Positions 32,337-43,405 of a DNA stretch of 64,000 nucleotides are shown one piece after another. Source of the DNA: Ditylenchus dipsaci (lineage: Eukaryota; Nematoda; Chromadorea; Rhabditida; Anguinidae). The notes under the pieces were generated by a model. It had not been told where the DNA came from and did not search any database. It saw only the letters and a list, made by a program, of their open reading frames with translations. The position numbers and the translations under genes are program-made. Every line of letters starts with the position of its first letter. Position 1 is the first letter of the stretch. The DNA is taken from positions 62,001 to 126,000 of the forward strand of contig SADC01001328.1 of assembly GCA_004194705.1 (NCBI GenBank), read 5' to 3'.

Positions 32337-34061
32337 TATAAAATACTATTGGCATAATATTGTATAATATTGGCAGCCTATTTAAAAAATTAGTTTATTT
32401 TAAACAATCATCAGATTGTCAGCAAATTCGTGCATATACCCTAAATGACTTTAGAATGACTAGAGTCGCCAATAGGCGCTTGTAACCCTTAATAATATGA
32501 AATCTAACCGTTTTTCAAAAAGATAGAATTACACGAAAAATTGTTGTATCTTCTAGAAGATTCAGGATACCTTCTGATCGTACACTTTCCGGATAGTTGA
32601 GGTGGGATCAAGGCGATTTGCTCACACGCAGGCGACTGGAGTAGCATTCAGGCGTTGGGGCACCCTCCAGGCAGTTTTAGTACTTTCAGGTAAACAGGGT
32701 ATCCAGATGGTTGAGTTACTATCCAAATAAATTTTCATCGGTATTTTGAATTAAATTGAAAAAAAGCACTTTGTTACGCGCCTCGTCTCAGCCATATCTA
32801 TTGATTAAAAAAAGATCGCGAAAAAATAAATAATGATCCTGGTCTAAAATATAAAAAAATAGCACTTGCTGATGGTAAACACTATATAAAGATTTTCTAT
32901 GCAAAGAGGGTTTTGTGAATAGCCCTGTGAAAAGAATGCGCGGATATCTGATTAAAAAGATAGGAAATTCTCGAGGGATAGAGACTGTGTATTTTTAGGA
33001 GGACTTGATATAATGTGCCCTGGCATTGGATCAGACTTTTCAGGTGTTATCACCTGATTCAGACCACCTGAGTACTTGGCTCTGCACTACCTTGATCTGT
33101 CTGTTGGACAGAGAAAACTGTAAATATCTTTCTGTATGTCTCCAGTCAGCATCCTTTACCTTTGTATGATCGCCGTTTAAACGTAAATGTTGACAAACAA
33201 GAAAGAATCGTTGACCTCAAATGTGTTACGCGACTCAGTTGTTACGCGTAACATTACGCGTAACACGCGAAATGTTACGCGTAACATCAAAAGTGCTGTT
33301 ACGTGACTTTTGTTACGCGGGTCTGTTACGAGACTCAAAAAAGTGTTACGCGTAACAGGCTCGCGTAACACGAGTAGCATAACGAATTTGTTACGTGTTA
33401 CGTGTTACGCCGGAGTGTGGGAGGAGCTTAAAAAAATTTGAAAAGAAGTACTTCCATTAGTTGGGAAACGTGCAATCTATGGAGTATTTCTTTGTATGCC
33501 GCCGCAACTCTCGGTCATTAATGGCAACTTCTCATGTACAGGTAACACCACTTATAAAACTGGGCAGTATTCCTGAATACCTTTCCATGTATTGCAGACA
33601 GGTACTGTCAATTTGGTACTTTGGAAGAACCATTTGAATATATGAACACAACCACCTGATAAATACCACCTTTGTAGCAGAATATGTGTATCACCACCGA
33701 CAGTGGCGTACGCAGGAATTCTGACGGGGGGGGGCACCAGGCCATTTTCAGGCCATTTTACCTACACCGTTTTCGGAAAAATCTGACGGGGGGGGGCACG
33801 AGCAGTGCTTTCATTGAAAATATACAATAAATTTCAGTAAAATGAAAATTAAACACAATTCAAAAAATTTGTGGAGAATTTTTTTTTGGTTCACTGTTCG
33901 AAAAATTTCCGTGCTTTTTCAGGCCGGCCCGACACCCTTCCGGACCGGGCTTCTATGGTCAAGCAGCGAGCCGGGCCGACCAAAACCCGGCCGTGCACAG
34001 CCCTTTTAGGACTCGTTTAGTTATTTCGAAATATCATTTTTTTGGCGCTACTCGTTATAAC

Positions 34062-35975
34062 TAGGGTTGGGTGATGGGTAATTAGCCGGAGAAATACTTA
34101 TCGTAAAGACATCTTTGAGTATTTCTCCGGCTTTGGGTAATTAGTAATTAGTAATTAGGTAATGGCTATAAGTAGTTTACGCCCTCAAAAAACTGATTTA
34201 CGCCCTCAAATTTTTTTACGCCCTCAAATCAGAAATTGATCAAAATACTGATTTACGCCTCAATTGCTCATTTACGCCCTCAAATTTATTATTTACGCCC
34301 TCAAATCGATCAAAATGCTTATTTTGCCATCAAATCATTATTTACAGCCTCAAATTTCTCAGATTTACCATTAAATTAAGATGCTTAAGAAGCGAGGGCC
34401 CGCTACGAGTGGAAACCATTATGCTCTGCAAGAACAAGGAGGAGATCGATGCTGGCTTGCTGAACACGGAAGGATTATTGCTACGACTCGCTGAAGAAGG
34501 AATCAAGGCAGCTAACGACCTATACTTGTGCCACTACTCGAAGAAGAAGCGAAAAAAAAAGTTCGACTGCAAGGCTCGTATGCGCCTCCGCTACTCAAAA
34601 GATCTCACAGTTCGCTACAAGGATATAACAAGTAAGTACCCTCCACTTCGCGTCTTGTTTAAAAAGATGAAGACAGGCCATACGCAGTCGCTTTTTCTCT
34701 ATAAGAATATCGCAGTGCGTGGCGAAAACAAAGTTGAACGTCCGTCAGTGAAGTTGATTCTCGTGATATCAAACTGAGCCCGTGCGCCGCCAATTCTTTT
34801 CAATGGTTTTCCAAGCAGATGGGACCTACAAGTTGATGACGCTGAACTACCTCTCTTCTAAGATTTTCTTTCCACTTCACTGCTATCTCATCGCAATGAG
34901 GACACTTGGGCATGCAGCAAATATTTGGCGCCATAGCAAGTGCACGTCAAGCTCACCCCTAACTCCAAGCACTCCAAGATGATGTGCTGTCTTATCTCGG
35001 CTACAATATTTGCGAATTCGCGGTAGGTAAGCTCTAACGTCTATATCAATCTTGAAAAATCTTAGACACACTTCTTCAGCAACAAGAACTCTTTCTCGAC
35101 ACTGGGCTGCAAAGTGGTGTGGAATTGAACGTCTTGGACTGGTGCTTGAAGTTCTCCCAATCCTGGCTTCTTCGAAAAGACTACCTGGGGTGGACTACAG
35201 ACATGCTACCGGATTTAGAATGCCGTCCAGCACTACGAACAACGCCGAACTCTATGAAGAAAAAGAAAGTTGGGCGTGCTTTAGACTTCTTGTCAAGTCA
35301 TTAAATTGTTGGATAGTTGTTATTGTTGAATACGGCAAATAAAATTGTTAAACCATAACATTTTTACTTTGTTTTTTTGCTAGCAAAACATTCACCTAAT
35401 GGCGACTCTAAAAAGTAAGCAAACCCTTGAGAAGTCAACAAAATAGGCAGATGTTAGGTATATAGACCTAGGTACGTATAATTTAGCTGTTTTATTTTTT
35501 ATTTTGACGATCATAAGTGTTAAACGCACAGATTGTTGTGGTAGTTGCTGACAGCAAAGTCGGTGAACTCACTAAAATTTGTGAAAAAAATGAGTGTATA
35601 CCAGAGGAATTAGAACCTATGACCTAGCCGATATGATCATCCCCTTTAAGGCAACTAGAGACTTCTCTGTTTTTTAATTTACATCTAGGTTCATAAGTTT
35701 AAAAGAAATAATGAGCAGTTTGATGGCTAAAATAAGCATTTTGATCGATTTGAGGGCGTAATGATAAATTTGAGGGCGTAAATGAGCATTTGAGGCGTAA
35801 ATCAGTATTTTGATCAATTTTCTGATTTGAGGCGTAAATAATAAATTTGAGGGCGTAAATCAGTTTTTTGAGGGCGTAAATCAATTTTAGCCATTAGGTA
35901 ATTAGTATTAGTAATTACCGATAATTACCGGGTAATTACCCAAAAAATATTTCTTCGGAGAATTACCCAACCCTA
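34062..35975 (+). mobile_element. Mutator-like element (MULE) with long repeat-rich terminal inverted repeats
   Basis: TAGGGTTGGGT on the left faces ACCCAACCCTA on the right. The flanking octamers GTTATAAC and GTTTTAAC agree at 7 of 8. Subterminal arrays of TTTACGCCCTCAAA (34180-34350) and its complement TTTGAGGGCGTAAAT (35745-35885) give long inverted repeats, a Mutator feature. The interior codes for a MULE-type transposase fragment. Total length is 1914 bp. Confidence 0.65.
34409..35304 (+). pseudogene. MULE transposase-like gene, broken
   Basis: The first frame (34409-34777) reads ETIMLCKNKEEIDAG, then a basic stretch HYSKKKRKKKFDCKARMRLR, resembling the DNA-binding N-terminal part of these proteins. 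After a frame change, VFQADGTYKLMTLN and FFPLHCYLIA match the 'DGTYKL...FPL' block that begins the MULE domain, where the D is a catalytic residue. A further change gives NEDTWACSKYLA-like and ALQDDVLSYLGYNICEFA. A short intron (about 35029-35064) leads to LLQQQELFLDTGL and a stop at 35304. Several frameshifts make it non-functional as written. Family assignment rests on the one DGTYKL block. Confidence 0.5.
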
Positions 35976-36086
35976 GTTTTAACGGTGAGTAGATTATTTT
36001 TAAGTTTTAACGGTGAGTAGTTTAAAAACAGAACATAGGGCAGAACGCTAAAAATGTTACATTTGTAGTCAAACGTCTATACCAGG

Positions 36087-36525
36087 GCTGCATCGGATAT
36101 CCGATATCCGACATCCGATATCCGGTATCCGATATCCGAAAAAATGACCGATTTTCGGATAAAATCGGATAAAGAGAGGCTATTTTGAAAAAAAAAACTT
36201 TTGAATAATTTTTTGAATTTATTTTTAAAAATAGGTGAAAACGAATTCTTTTGCGGTCATTTTTACACGATTTTCTCCTGCGTTTTATTTGTCTTGTTCT
36301 TCCAAGCTTACATTTATGGCTTTCAGATGCTTAACGAACAAAATGGGATGCATTTTTTGAAAGGAACGGAACCATAGCAAAGTGCAAATAAAGTGTTTTA
36401 CGAGAAAATTTTGAAAATATCCGATATCCGATAACCGATATCCGGCACTTTTTGATATCCGATCCGATATTTTTGAATATCCGATATCCGATCCGGTATT
36501 TTTTTTCATATCCGATGCAGCCCTG
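36087..36525. mobile_element. 0.44-kb hAT-like foldback made of GATATCCG units
   Basis: CAGGGCTGCATCGGATATCC faces GATATCCGATGCAGCCCTG at 36525. The arms are arrays of CCGATATCCGATATCC. The flanks (GTCTATAC and GTTATACC) are similar but not an exact duplication. Confidence 0.6.
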
Positions 36526-36549
36526 GTTATACCCCGTTTTAACGGGCGA

Positions 36550-38967
36550 ACCTTTTTCTTGCCGTAGAAATACTTATTTTTGCCGCAGAAAGACTTTTAT
36601 TGCCACAGAATACTTTTTTTTCGCCGCTAATTTACTTTTTTTCTGCAGCAAATGTAAGTTCCGCCAATTTACTTTTTTTTGTCGTAAAAATACTTTTTTT
36701 TGCCGCACTTTTTCCTTCATTTTGCCGCAAATTTACTTTTCCTTGCTGCAAAACACTTTTTATTGCTGCCAATTTACTTTTTTCTGCCGCAAAATTTTTT
36801 TCGCCAATTTACTTTTTTTGACGTGAATTTACTTTTTTTTTGTTCGAAGTACCCAAGAAAACTCTTGTTAAGGTGTCTTAGTAGTTGTACTTAAGATTAA
36901 CTTGTGTAATGGTATCGAGGTGGTCTTATGGCTGTTCACATTGTTCGAGTTAGAGTTCAAGCTCGTGTAACAGGTGTTCGTCTATTCAAAAACCCGAACT
37001 CGAACTCTCACTCGAACAAAGTGAACAAGCCGTTACCTAGTTTGTACGGGTACCAACAAGGTGCTTACCGTATATCTTCTATAAATTTCTTAGCTTATCC
37101 CGCAGCTTTTTATTTTCAAATAAAGTATACTTGAAATTAGTGCCCAAATGAGACTTGCCCAAATTTGGTCTGCCCAAAGAAGGGTGTCCGAATGAGCAGT
37201 AACCTTGCATGCACCCAAATACGCTATTTTTAACATTTATGATATGTTAAATACTTCAAATGTTATAATATAATAATATTTTAAGTACTCAGGCTGGATT
37301 GAGGTTATTTAGGCTGTTTGGGTATTTAGAGCTGTTTTAATGTTTTTAGTGGTTCAGGATTGTTTAAAGTAGCTTAAGTTAGTTAGAGGTGGCTATAAAT
37401 TGATTAGAGTAATGCACCTTTAAGAAGTTTACATAATAGGAGGGCACATCGGCTGTCCGTATCTATCGCATGGAAATCTTTAAAATTCAACTCAAAACTA
37501 ATCTAAAAGTCTCTGGTCGGATCTCTCTGGGTGCACTTTTTATGTTTTTTCATTATTTGAGTTGAACTTAAATTAAACTTAATTTTTCCTTCTAAACTTA
37601 AGTAAAGACTACCCAAATATCTTTCTCAGACCCCAGAAAAATAGCGTCACGCATTTATTAGTCAAAACTTCCGTACGCTGGCCTACTTCCAAGCCTAAGG
37701 GCTGAGCCTAAATTTGTTGTTCCAAAGGGTAGTTACAGCTATTTTTGATAGGTCAGATTTGGAGGAGGGTATTCACTACTAGCGCCGCTTACCTATTTTA
37801 TTGACTTTTGAAAGGGCGGTAGCAAGTTTCTAAACTTAGAGCTGCACAAAAACTTGATGGGAATGTTTTTATATTAAAATTACCATAGAAATGTGAGTAG
37901 CTTGTGAGTAGCTTTTAAAAAAGTCTCCTGTTTGCGCAGAAACATTTTTTTCGGATAAAGTTCTAGGCTTCACAGGGGCTGTGCAAGCACATAAAAAATA
38001 AGCAGGGAATCATTAGATTATAAGATATCAAAGCAGCGAGTAACAAAAATGGGCAATTTTTTAATAAAAAGCAGGTTTGAAATCTTAAAGGCCATTGCAC
38101 CTTTTTGAACTGTCCCCGCGAATTCAAATTTTCGTGCTCAATCACTCAACTTCTGTAATGATTTTTCAACTTGGTTTCTAATAAAACAAAGCCTAGAATT
38201 TAATTTTAGTTATAGTTTTGTTAGAAACCAAGTTGAAAAATTCGTACAGAATTTCAATGATTCAGAAAAAAAAATTGAATTGGCGGGGGACAACCGTTGT
38301 CGGGACGGCAATGGCCTTTAAGTAGGTATTAGCTTCAATATTGTGTAACCGGTGACAGTCTACTTGGGCCTCCAAAAGACTAAGGATCATTTTGATACCA
38401 AACTCGTAAATAAAATATTAAAAATCATTAAGCATGCACCCAGAGAGATCCGGACAAGCAACTTTTAAATGGGGTTTAATTTGAAATTTATACGGACGAT
38501 AGATCTAACTCTTTTGAAAGAGAGGTATGAATGAAGATATCCTGGTATCAATTAAAACGTTCTGAAGGTTTAGTTTGGTTGATCTAGGTAATTCGCACAA
38601 CAACCGTGTTTCTTTGACATCCATGCTCACCCGAAAGCCTCCATTAATAAATCCAGCGTTATTCCTTCAAAAACATTCATTATCAGAATAAAGCTGCGCA
38701 AGAAAAAAGCGAATTTACCGCAGAAAAAAAGTAAATTCGCGGCAAAAAAAGTAAATTTACGCAAAAAGTAAATTTACGGCAAAAAAAGTGAATTAGCGAA
38801 AAAAATTTTGCGGCAGAAAAAGTAAATTAGCGGCAAGAAAAAGTAAATTAGCGACAAGAAACAGTATTTCTGCGGAGAAAAAGTCCTTTACGGCAAAAAA
38901 AAATTTGCGGCAAAAAAAGTAAATTTGCGGTAATAAAAGTCTTTTACGGCAGAAAAAGGTTTGCCAG
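36550..38967. mobile_element. 2.4-kb foldback with TTGCCGCAAATTTAC-array arms
   Basis: GGGCGAACCTTTTTCTTGCC on the left and GGCAGAAAAAGGTTTGCC on the right pair. The left arm (36550-36840) is an array of TTTACTTTTTTTGCCGCAA-type units and the right arm (38700-38965) the complementary array. Overlapping open frames across the arrays are low-complexity artefacts. The interior has no recognisable gene but contains the hairpin at 38089-38317. Confidence 0.55.
38089..38317. mobile_element. 229-bp TTAA-flanked hairpin MITE
   Basis: AGGCCATTGC on the left and GGCAATGGCCT on the right are bordered by TTAA (38085-38088, 38318-38321). The inner arms carry TTGGTTTCTAATAAAAC/GTTTTGTTAGAAACCAA and CGCGAATTCAA/TTGAATTGGCG. 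It is the same family as 14688-14923. Confidence 0.7.
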
Positions 38968-39384
38968 TTATAATCCCCATATTTCATTGTCTTGAAGGAT
39001 TTGGAATTTCACAGAAAGTTTTTGGGTTCGACATCATTTTTATAAGCAAATCGACCATGCTGAGCACAAATTTGATGTCAGAATTTCAAGTTTGCTTGGC
39101 AAAAAACGAGTTTCACGTCAAAAAAAATTTACGAAATATGTTGATACTTTTTAAATCGATTTTCTAAAAAGTTGTAAGTACTGCTTTCCATGCGTGAATA
39201 TACTGTTTTATAGCTCGAATATTACTCTTTCTTATGCAATCAAAAAATAGGCATGAATAAACATTCTGGATAATTAAGAGCATTTATTTATTAAAAGAGC
39301 ATTTATTAAATTAAGAGCATTCTTCTTTTTATTTTCTATATTTCTGAGTTCTCATCTTCTTGTCAAGTCCTCAGAAGTACAGCT

Positions 39385-40095
39385 AAAGTTTATATGCCGA
39401 CGATTTGAAAGCTTATGTTAGCTTTGACAGAGAGACTTATCCCAAAACTTGCAAGTTTCATACAAATTTTTCGAATGGTGTTGTGAAATGAGCTAAAAAT
39501 CTCCCTGAAAAATCCAAAGTTTTACACCTTGGCAAAAAGAACATCGCCATATATATTATCTGAAATGCCAATCAAATAGCTTCTGTTAAAAATTCAATTA
39601 AGGATTTGTGCATAGTTCTTACCTTAAACTTAAGATGGAATGACCACTTAGAAAACCTATGCAAACTGCTTATTCTCGCCTTCACTCTTTTTTAGGCTGT
39701 TCACTCGACTGATTACAAGTTCTGTACAATTATACATGACATATGTAAGACCCATAATTGAAACTTCTTCTGTAATGTATAATCCTTATTTAAAAAAGAT
39801 ATTAAGAAATAGAGCGGATTCAGACAATTGCCTTTATCAAATATACTTCAGATCACTAGGAATAAATATCCTAATAAACCTCGTTATGAGAAGCTTTAGA
39901 TTATTCAAAATGGAACTCTTCAAAAGACACTTAAAGCTGACCTTGTTTTCTATCACAAAATAGTATTGAAAATAATCGATATTAATCTAAATATCCCGTC
40001 TCTTCAGTCATCCTATAACTTCAGAAGACATAAAGCTATTGTACCCTTTTCCAAATCAGATTTCGATTCCACTCTTCTTTGTTCGGACACCTAAA
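39385..40095 (+). pseudogene. LINE reverse-transcriptase C-terminal fragment
   Basis: Across several frames the sequence reads YADDLKAYVSFDRET (YADD is the RT catalytic motif), KNLPEKSKVLHLGKKN, VKDLCIVLTLNLRWNDHLEN, TYVRPIIETSSVMYNPYLKK, then RSLGIN and a final segment KADLVFYHKIVLKIIDINLN followed by RRHKAIVPF and FDSTLLCSDT. This order is that of the RT domain end and thumb of non-LTR retrotransposons. There are at least four frame changes and no 5' part, so it is a dead, 5'-truncated copy. Confidence 0.8.
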
Positions 40096-40194
40096 TTTAT
40101 TAATTCTTCCAGCTGAATTGTTGCTTCTCCTACAATAATGCTTTTCAGTAAAAAAATTAAAAATGTGATCTAAATGATTTTGTATTGTAATGTG

Positions 40195-40730
40195 TTAAGT
40201 CGAAGCACCGAATCGGCCACTTACTAATTCGTCTAGTTGTGGCCTTCCAAGTTTGGTATTCAAAAAACCAGTACTTTTTTTTAAACAATTTATGCTCAGT
40301 AAAATTTGGTGATGTACACTCGTTTAAAAACTTTATTCGACCAGAATGAGTTGTTCTTTTTAATGAGCACAAAAACTTTGCAATCTGTTGTAATGTTTGC
40401 GAAAAAATGTGTTTTTCCCAGAAACTCAGCATTTTTGAACAAATTAATAATAATAACAAATAATAATTTTGAGCAAAAAACCGCGATTAAAAGCGGAAAT
40501 CGGCCTGCATCGACCTAAATTTTAGTTGCATCAGAAAGAGAATTTCATTCAGCATCTTTTTGACGAAAAATTTCCGAAAATGGGAGAGCGAGACGAAAAG
40601 GCTTTTGAGTTTGAAGTTATTTTTTACTAAGCAAACATGTAATTCTGAATCAGAATCGTGATCAGCGTATTTGTCTGCGTCTGAAACCACTCTTAGAAAT
40701 GCACTTTGAACTTCAAAGTTTTATGCTCAT
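40195..40730 (-). repeat. dispersed repeat family, inverted copy
   Basis: It is the reverse-complement match to 20740-21450. Shared blocks are GTACACTCGTTTAAAAAC, GAATGAGTTGTTCTTTTTAA, GGCCTGCATCGACC and the CGTGATCAGCGTAT end. It is more diverged than the foldback at 20731. Confidence 0.5.
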
Positions 40731-42987
40731 CAGTGCTCAAAATTCATGTCTACCGAAGACCTAGGTAGCTAATCAGCCGCAACGATATTTCTTTTAAAGA
40801 ACTACAACAAAGTTATCAACAACCGCAATCGCGCCTGTTTGCACGCCTAAACCGATGCATTGTTGTTCATTGAAGAAATTTAGAATAAAATTTCGCCTAT
40901 CTCAACTGAATATCTCTATATAGTATTTGGCATGTGTGGGTGTGTGTCCTACATTTTTATAAATCTGATACTACTCTACAGCTGTCAACAACAAATATGG
41001 TTGCAATTCATTATGGCAACTATGTACTAAACACTCATTTACAATAGTGTTGTGTCATAAATATTTTCAAAGCCCCCTAATTGCTGTAAACAATTGTGAG
41101 CTGGCCAAAGCTAAGGCAACACAGTTCAATCAGCAGCAACAGCAGCGAGTAGTAGTAGACAAGACAGGGATTTGAAGGAGGTCTCAAACTTGTTTTCCAC
41201 TACCCTTCTTTACTACTGCCGCCTAACCCAGCAAGCGACCTATAACTTAATCTCACCTTCGCTCCCCCCGTCACCTGCTTTACATTCTGTCTCCTTCACT
41301 CAATGCTTGTTAATTCAGCTGCCCCCCCCCGCTCCCCCATCAAAAACAACAATTTCATTCGTCTCATCTCTGCTCCTTTTACTAACAGCAAAAAAACTGT
41401 GGAGCACGGAAAATGTGTGTGTGGTGCATCTGTCAACTGTGTGTGTCCTTCCCCATCTAGGCGAAAAAAATAACAATATTGATTTTCTAGCAGCAGCACT
41501 ACCACTAACATCAGCAAAGCAAAGTGGGGCTCTCGCACGCGTACTCCCCTGTCACAAACCACCCTCCCTAGTTTATAGCAGCAGCGGGAGTAGCAGCAAT
41601 ATTCGAGCAGCCAGTATCTAAGCCAACTATTCTGAGTATTAGAGCTATGGTGCTATTCTTGAATGGCTTTGTTCCACCTCCCTCTATTTGAATAATAAGT
41701 GAAAAGGGAGATTTGCTTACCAAGCTAGGCTTGTGTGGAATGCAATTTGCTGGCTCTTGTTGTTGTTCTCCCCTCTAGCGAAACAGTTGTGAAGACGGCC
41801 GACGTCATTGCTGGTGTTCTCCGTTTTTTTCCAGCAAGGCTTTTACTGCTGCTGCTACTGGTTGGAGAGTTGGACAGTTGTGTTCTGAACCCTTGATAGA
41901 TACTTTTTCTTTTTACATTTGCTCCATGAGTTTTGGCTGGTCTGATTGATGTTGGTACGAGACTGGCTATTTCTGGCTTTTTGCTTGTTCGTTGTGCTGC
42001 TGGAGCAGACCCTATGTTGCTTGTGTGTGTAAAAAAAGTTGTACCATTAAAAATGAGAGAGTGGAGAATGAACTTTGTTTTATGTGGCCAGTCTATATTT
42101 TTTCGTTGTTGGTGCGGTTGGAGGAGTGTGTGTGGATGCTCCCCTTTCTTCTATTATTTTATTGCATTTGTTTGGAGTAGGTTGTGGTTGTAGATAAAAA
42201 TCAATTTCGTAGCTTGTCAAAGAATAAGTTTTCGGTTTGTGTAAGAAATGTTAATTTTTATTTATGGTAATATTACATTTCATACTTTGAAACTAATTTT
42301 TACTTTGAAACGTATTTCTCGAAATATTTTTTTAGTTTGTCGAATTTTTGAAAGCTGTTAGTTTGAAAATCCTTTGAATATGGTTGTTCAATTACAGTTA
42401 GTCTTCTTTGACAGTACTACTAAATCTTTTTTTCGCAGCCCAGTTTCCCAACTTATCAATCATTTACTTATTTTTACTCTAAAAGTCGAAGCATTTAGAT
42501 TTTAAGAATCTTTTTTTTAACAACTTAATTATTTTGCCATTTAGAAAATTATTTAAAAAGAAAAAGCGAAAAAAGCCGAGTAAAAAAGCTTTTGAGCCAA
42601 ACGATGAAACCAACCTTTCGAGGTCACCTTTTATCCCAAGCTTGATTGTACAAGTCAGGAGGGAATTTGTGGTTAATCGCTTTAGAAAAAATTTTATTCC
42701 ATATTATAGACATGAATAAAGTAGCAATTCGGGGAAAAATCAGTCAATGATAAGAAAAAGGCAATTTAAATTTTTGATTTTGTCGGGTTCAAAACAAAGA
42801 TTCTTATTTTCTAGAAACGCCAGTGGGAAAGAAGTTTTGATTTGTTTCAACATTTTGGTAACAAATTCACTAAAATCAAACAAAGTTTTTTCAGTTTTTT
42901 TCTGCTTGGCAGTGTTTTCTTTTTACTGTGGCTGTGACTGATTAGTCCATTAAGCCCACCAATGAAATAAAGCTTTTTGTTGGTATA
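40731..42987. other. non-coding region rich in CAG/GCT and C/T tracts
   Basis: CAGCAGCAACAGCAGCGAG-like repeats at 41131-41155, a C-run near 41325 and GCTGCTGCTACTGG near 41850 stand out. A CRE-like GACGTCA lies at 41809. Frames of 60-150 codons are compositionally biased and match nothing. It could be 5' leader or regulatory DNA of the IkB-like gene 6 kb downstream, which I cannot show. Confidence 0.35.
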
Positions 42988-43405
42988 CAGTCAAACCTCG
43001 ATTTAGTGGCACCCCAAAAGTTCTTCCCGCCTAGGTCCGACACTTTTTTTAACCCAATTTTCAAAATATTTTATCGATTCTGTTATGACAGTCTGGTCGC
43101 AAATATCGTGAGGATTCCGATTTTGCCGATCGTTTTTTTGAAAAGTAACGAATTTTGGGTTAAAAAAGTGAAACCTCGATATAGTGCACCTGTTTTCAAA
43201 AAAGGGTGCCACTATATCGAGGTTTCACTTTTTTAACCCAAAATTCGTTTACTTTTCAAAAAACGATCGGCAAAATCGAATCCTCACGATATTTGCGACC
43301 AGACTGTGCTAACAGAATCGATAAAAATATTTTGAAAATGGGGTTAAAAAGTGTCGGACCCTAGCGCGGAACGAACTTTTGGGGTGCCACTAATCGAGGT
43401 TACTG
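42988..43405. mobile_element. Tc1/mariner-type foldback MITE, copy 2
   Basis: It has the same sequence plan as 688-1116: CAGTCAAACCTCGATTTAG start, central CCTCGATATAGTG palindrome, complementary end, TA on both sides (42986-42987, 43406-43407). It is 418 bp against 429 bp in copy 1, the difference being scattered short indels. Confidence 0.85.

Larger units (their letters stand above)
31378..33429. mobile_element. 2.05-kb foldback with GTTACGCGTAAC-repeat arms, nested
   Basis: The ends, AAGCTCCCCCACACTCCGG and its complement GGAGTGTGGGAGGAGCTT, are bordered by TAA on both sides, suggesting a 3-bp TAA target (PIF/Harbinger-like). Both arms (31395-31620 and 33215-33415) hold many TGTTACGCGTAACA units, each itself a palindrome. 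The interior contains two further repeats. No transposase was seen. Confidence 0.65.
31239..34004. mobile_element. 2.77-kb hAT-like element with perfect 8-bp TSD, carrying a nested foldback
   Basis: The left end, CAGGGCTGGGCACGGGCCGG, faces CGGCCGTGCACAGCCCT on the right (terminal G lost), and both subterminal regions are rich in GGCCCGGC. TTTAGGAC flanks both sides (31231-31238, 34005-34012), an exact 8-bp duplication. Most of its length is a second foldback at 31378-33429, so the original element was only about 700 bp and non-coding. Confidence 0.8.

Noticed and set aside
34150..34350. CRISPR-like regularly spaced repeats (TTTACGCCCTCAAA)
   Set aside because: Spacing is irregular, an inverted copy array sits at the other end of the element, and the host is a eukaryote.
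36452..36894. Phe/Cys-rich frames of 64-124 codons
   Set aside because: They are translations of the TTTGCCGCAA array in three frames, with no plausible protein.
41172..41621. 149-residue Ser/Leu-rich frame
   Set aside because: Low complexity, with no ATG context, splice sites or family resemblance; kept only as possible leader or regulatory DNA.
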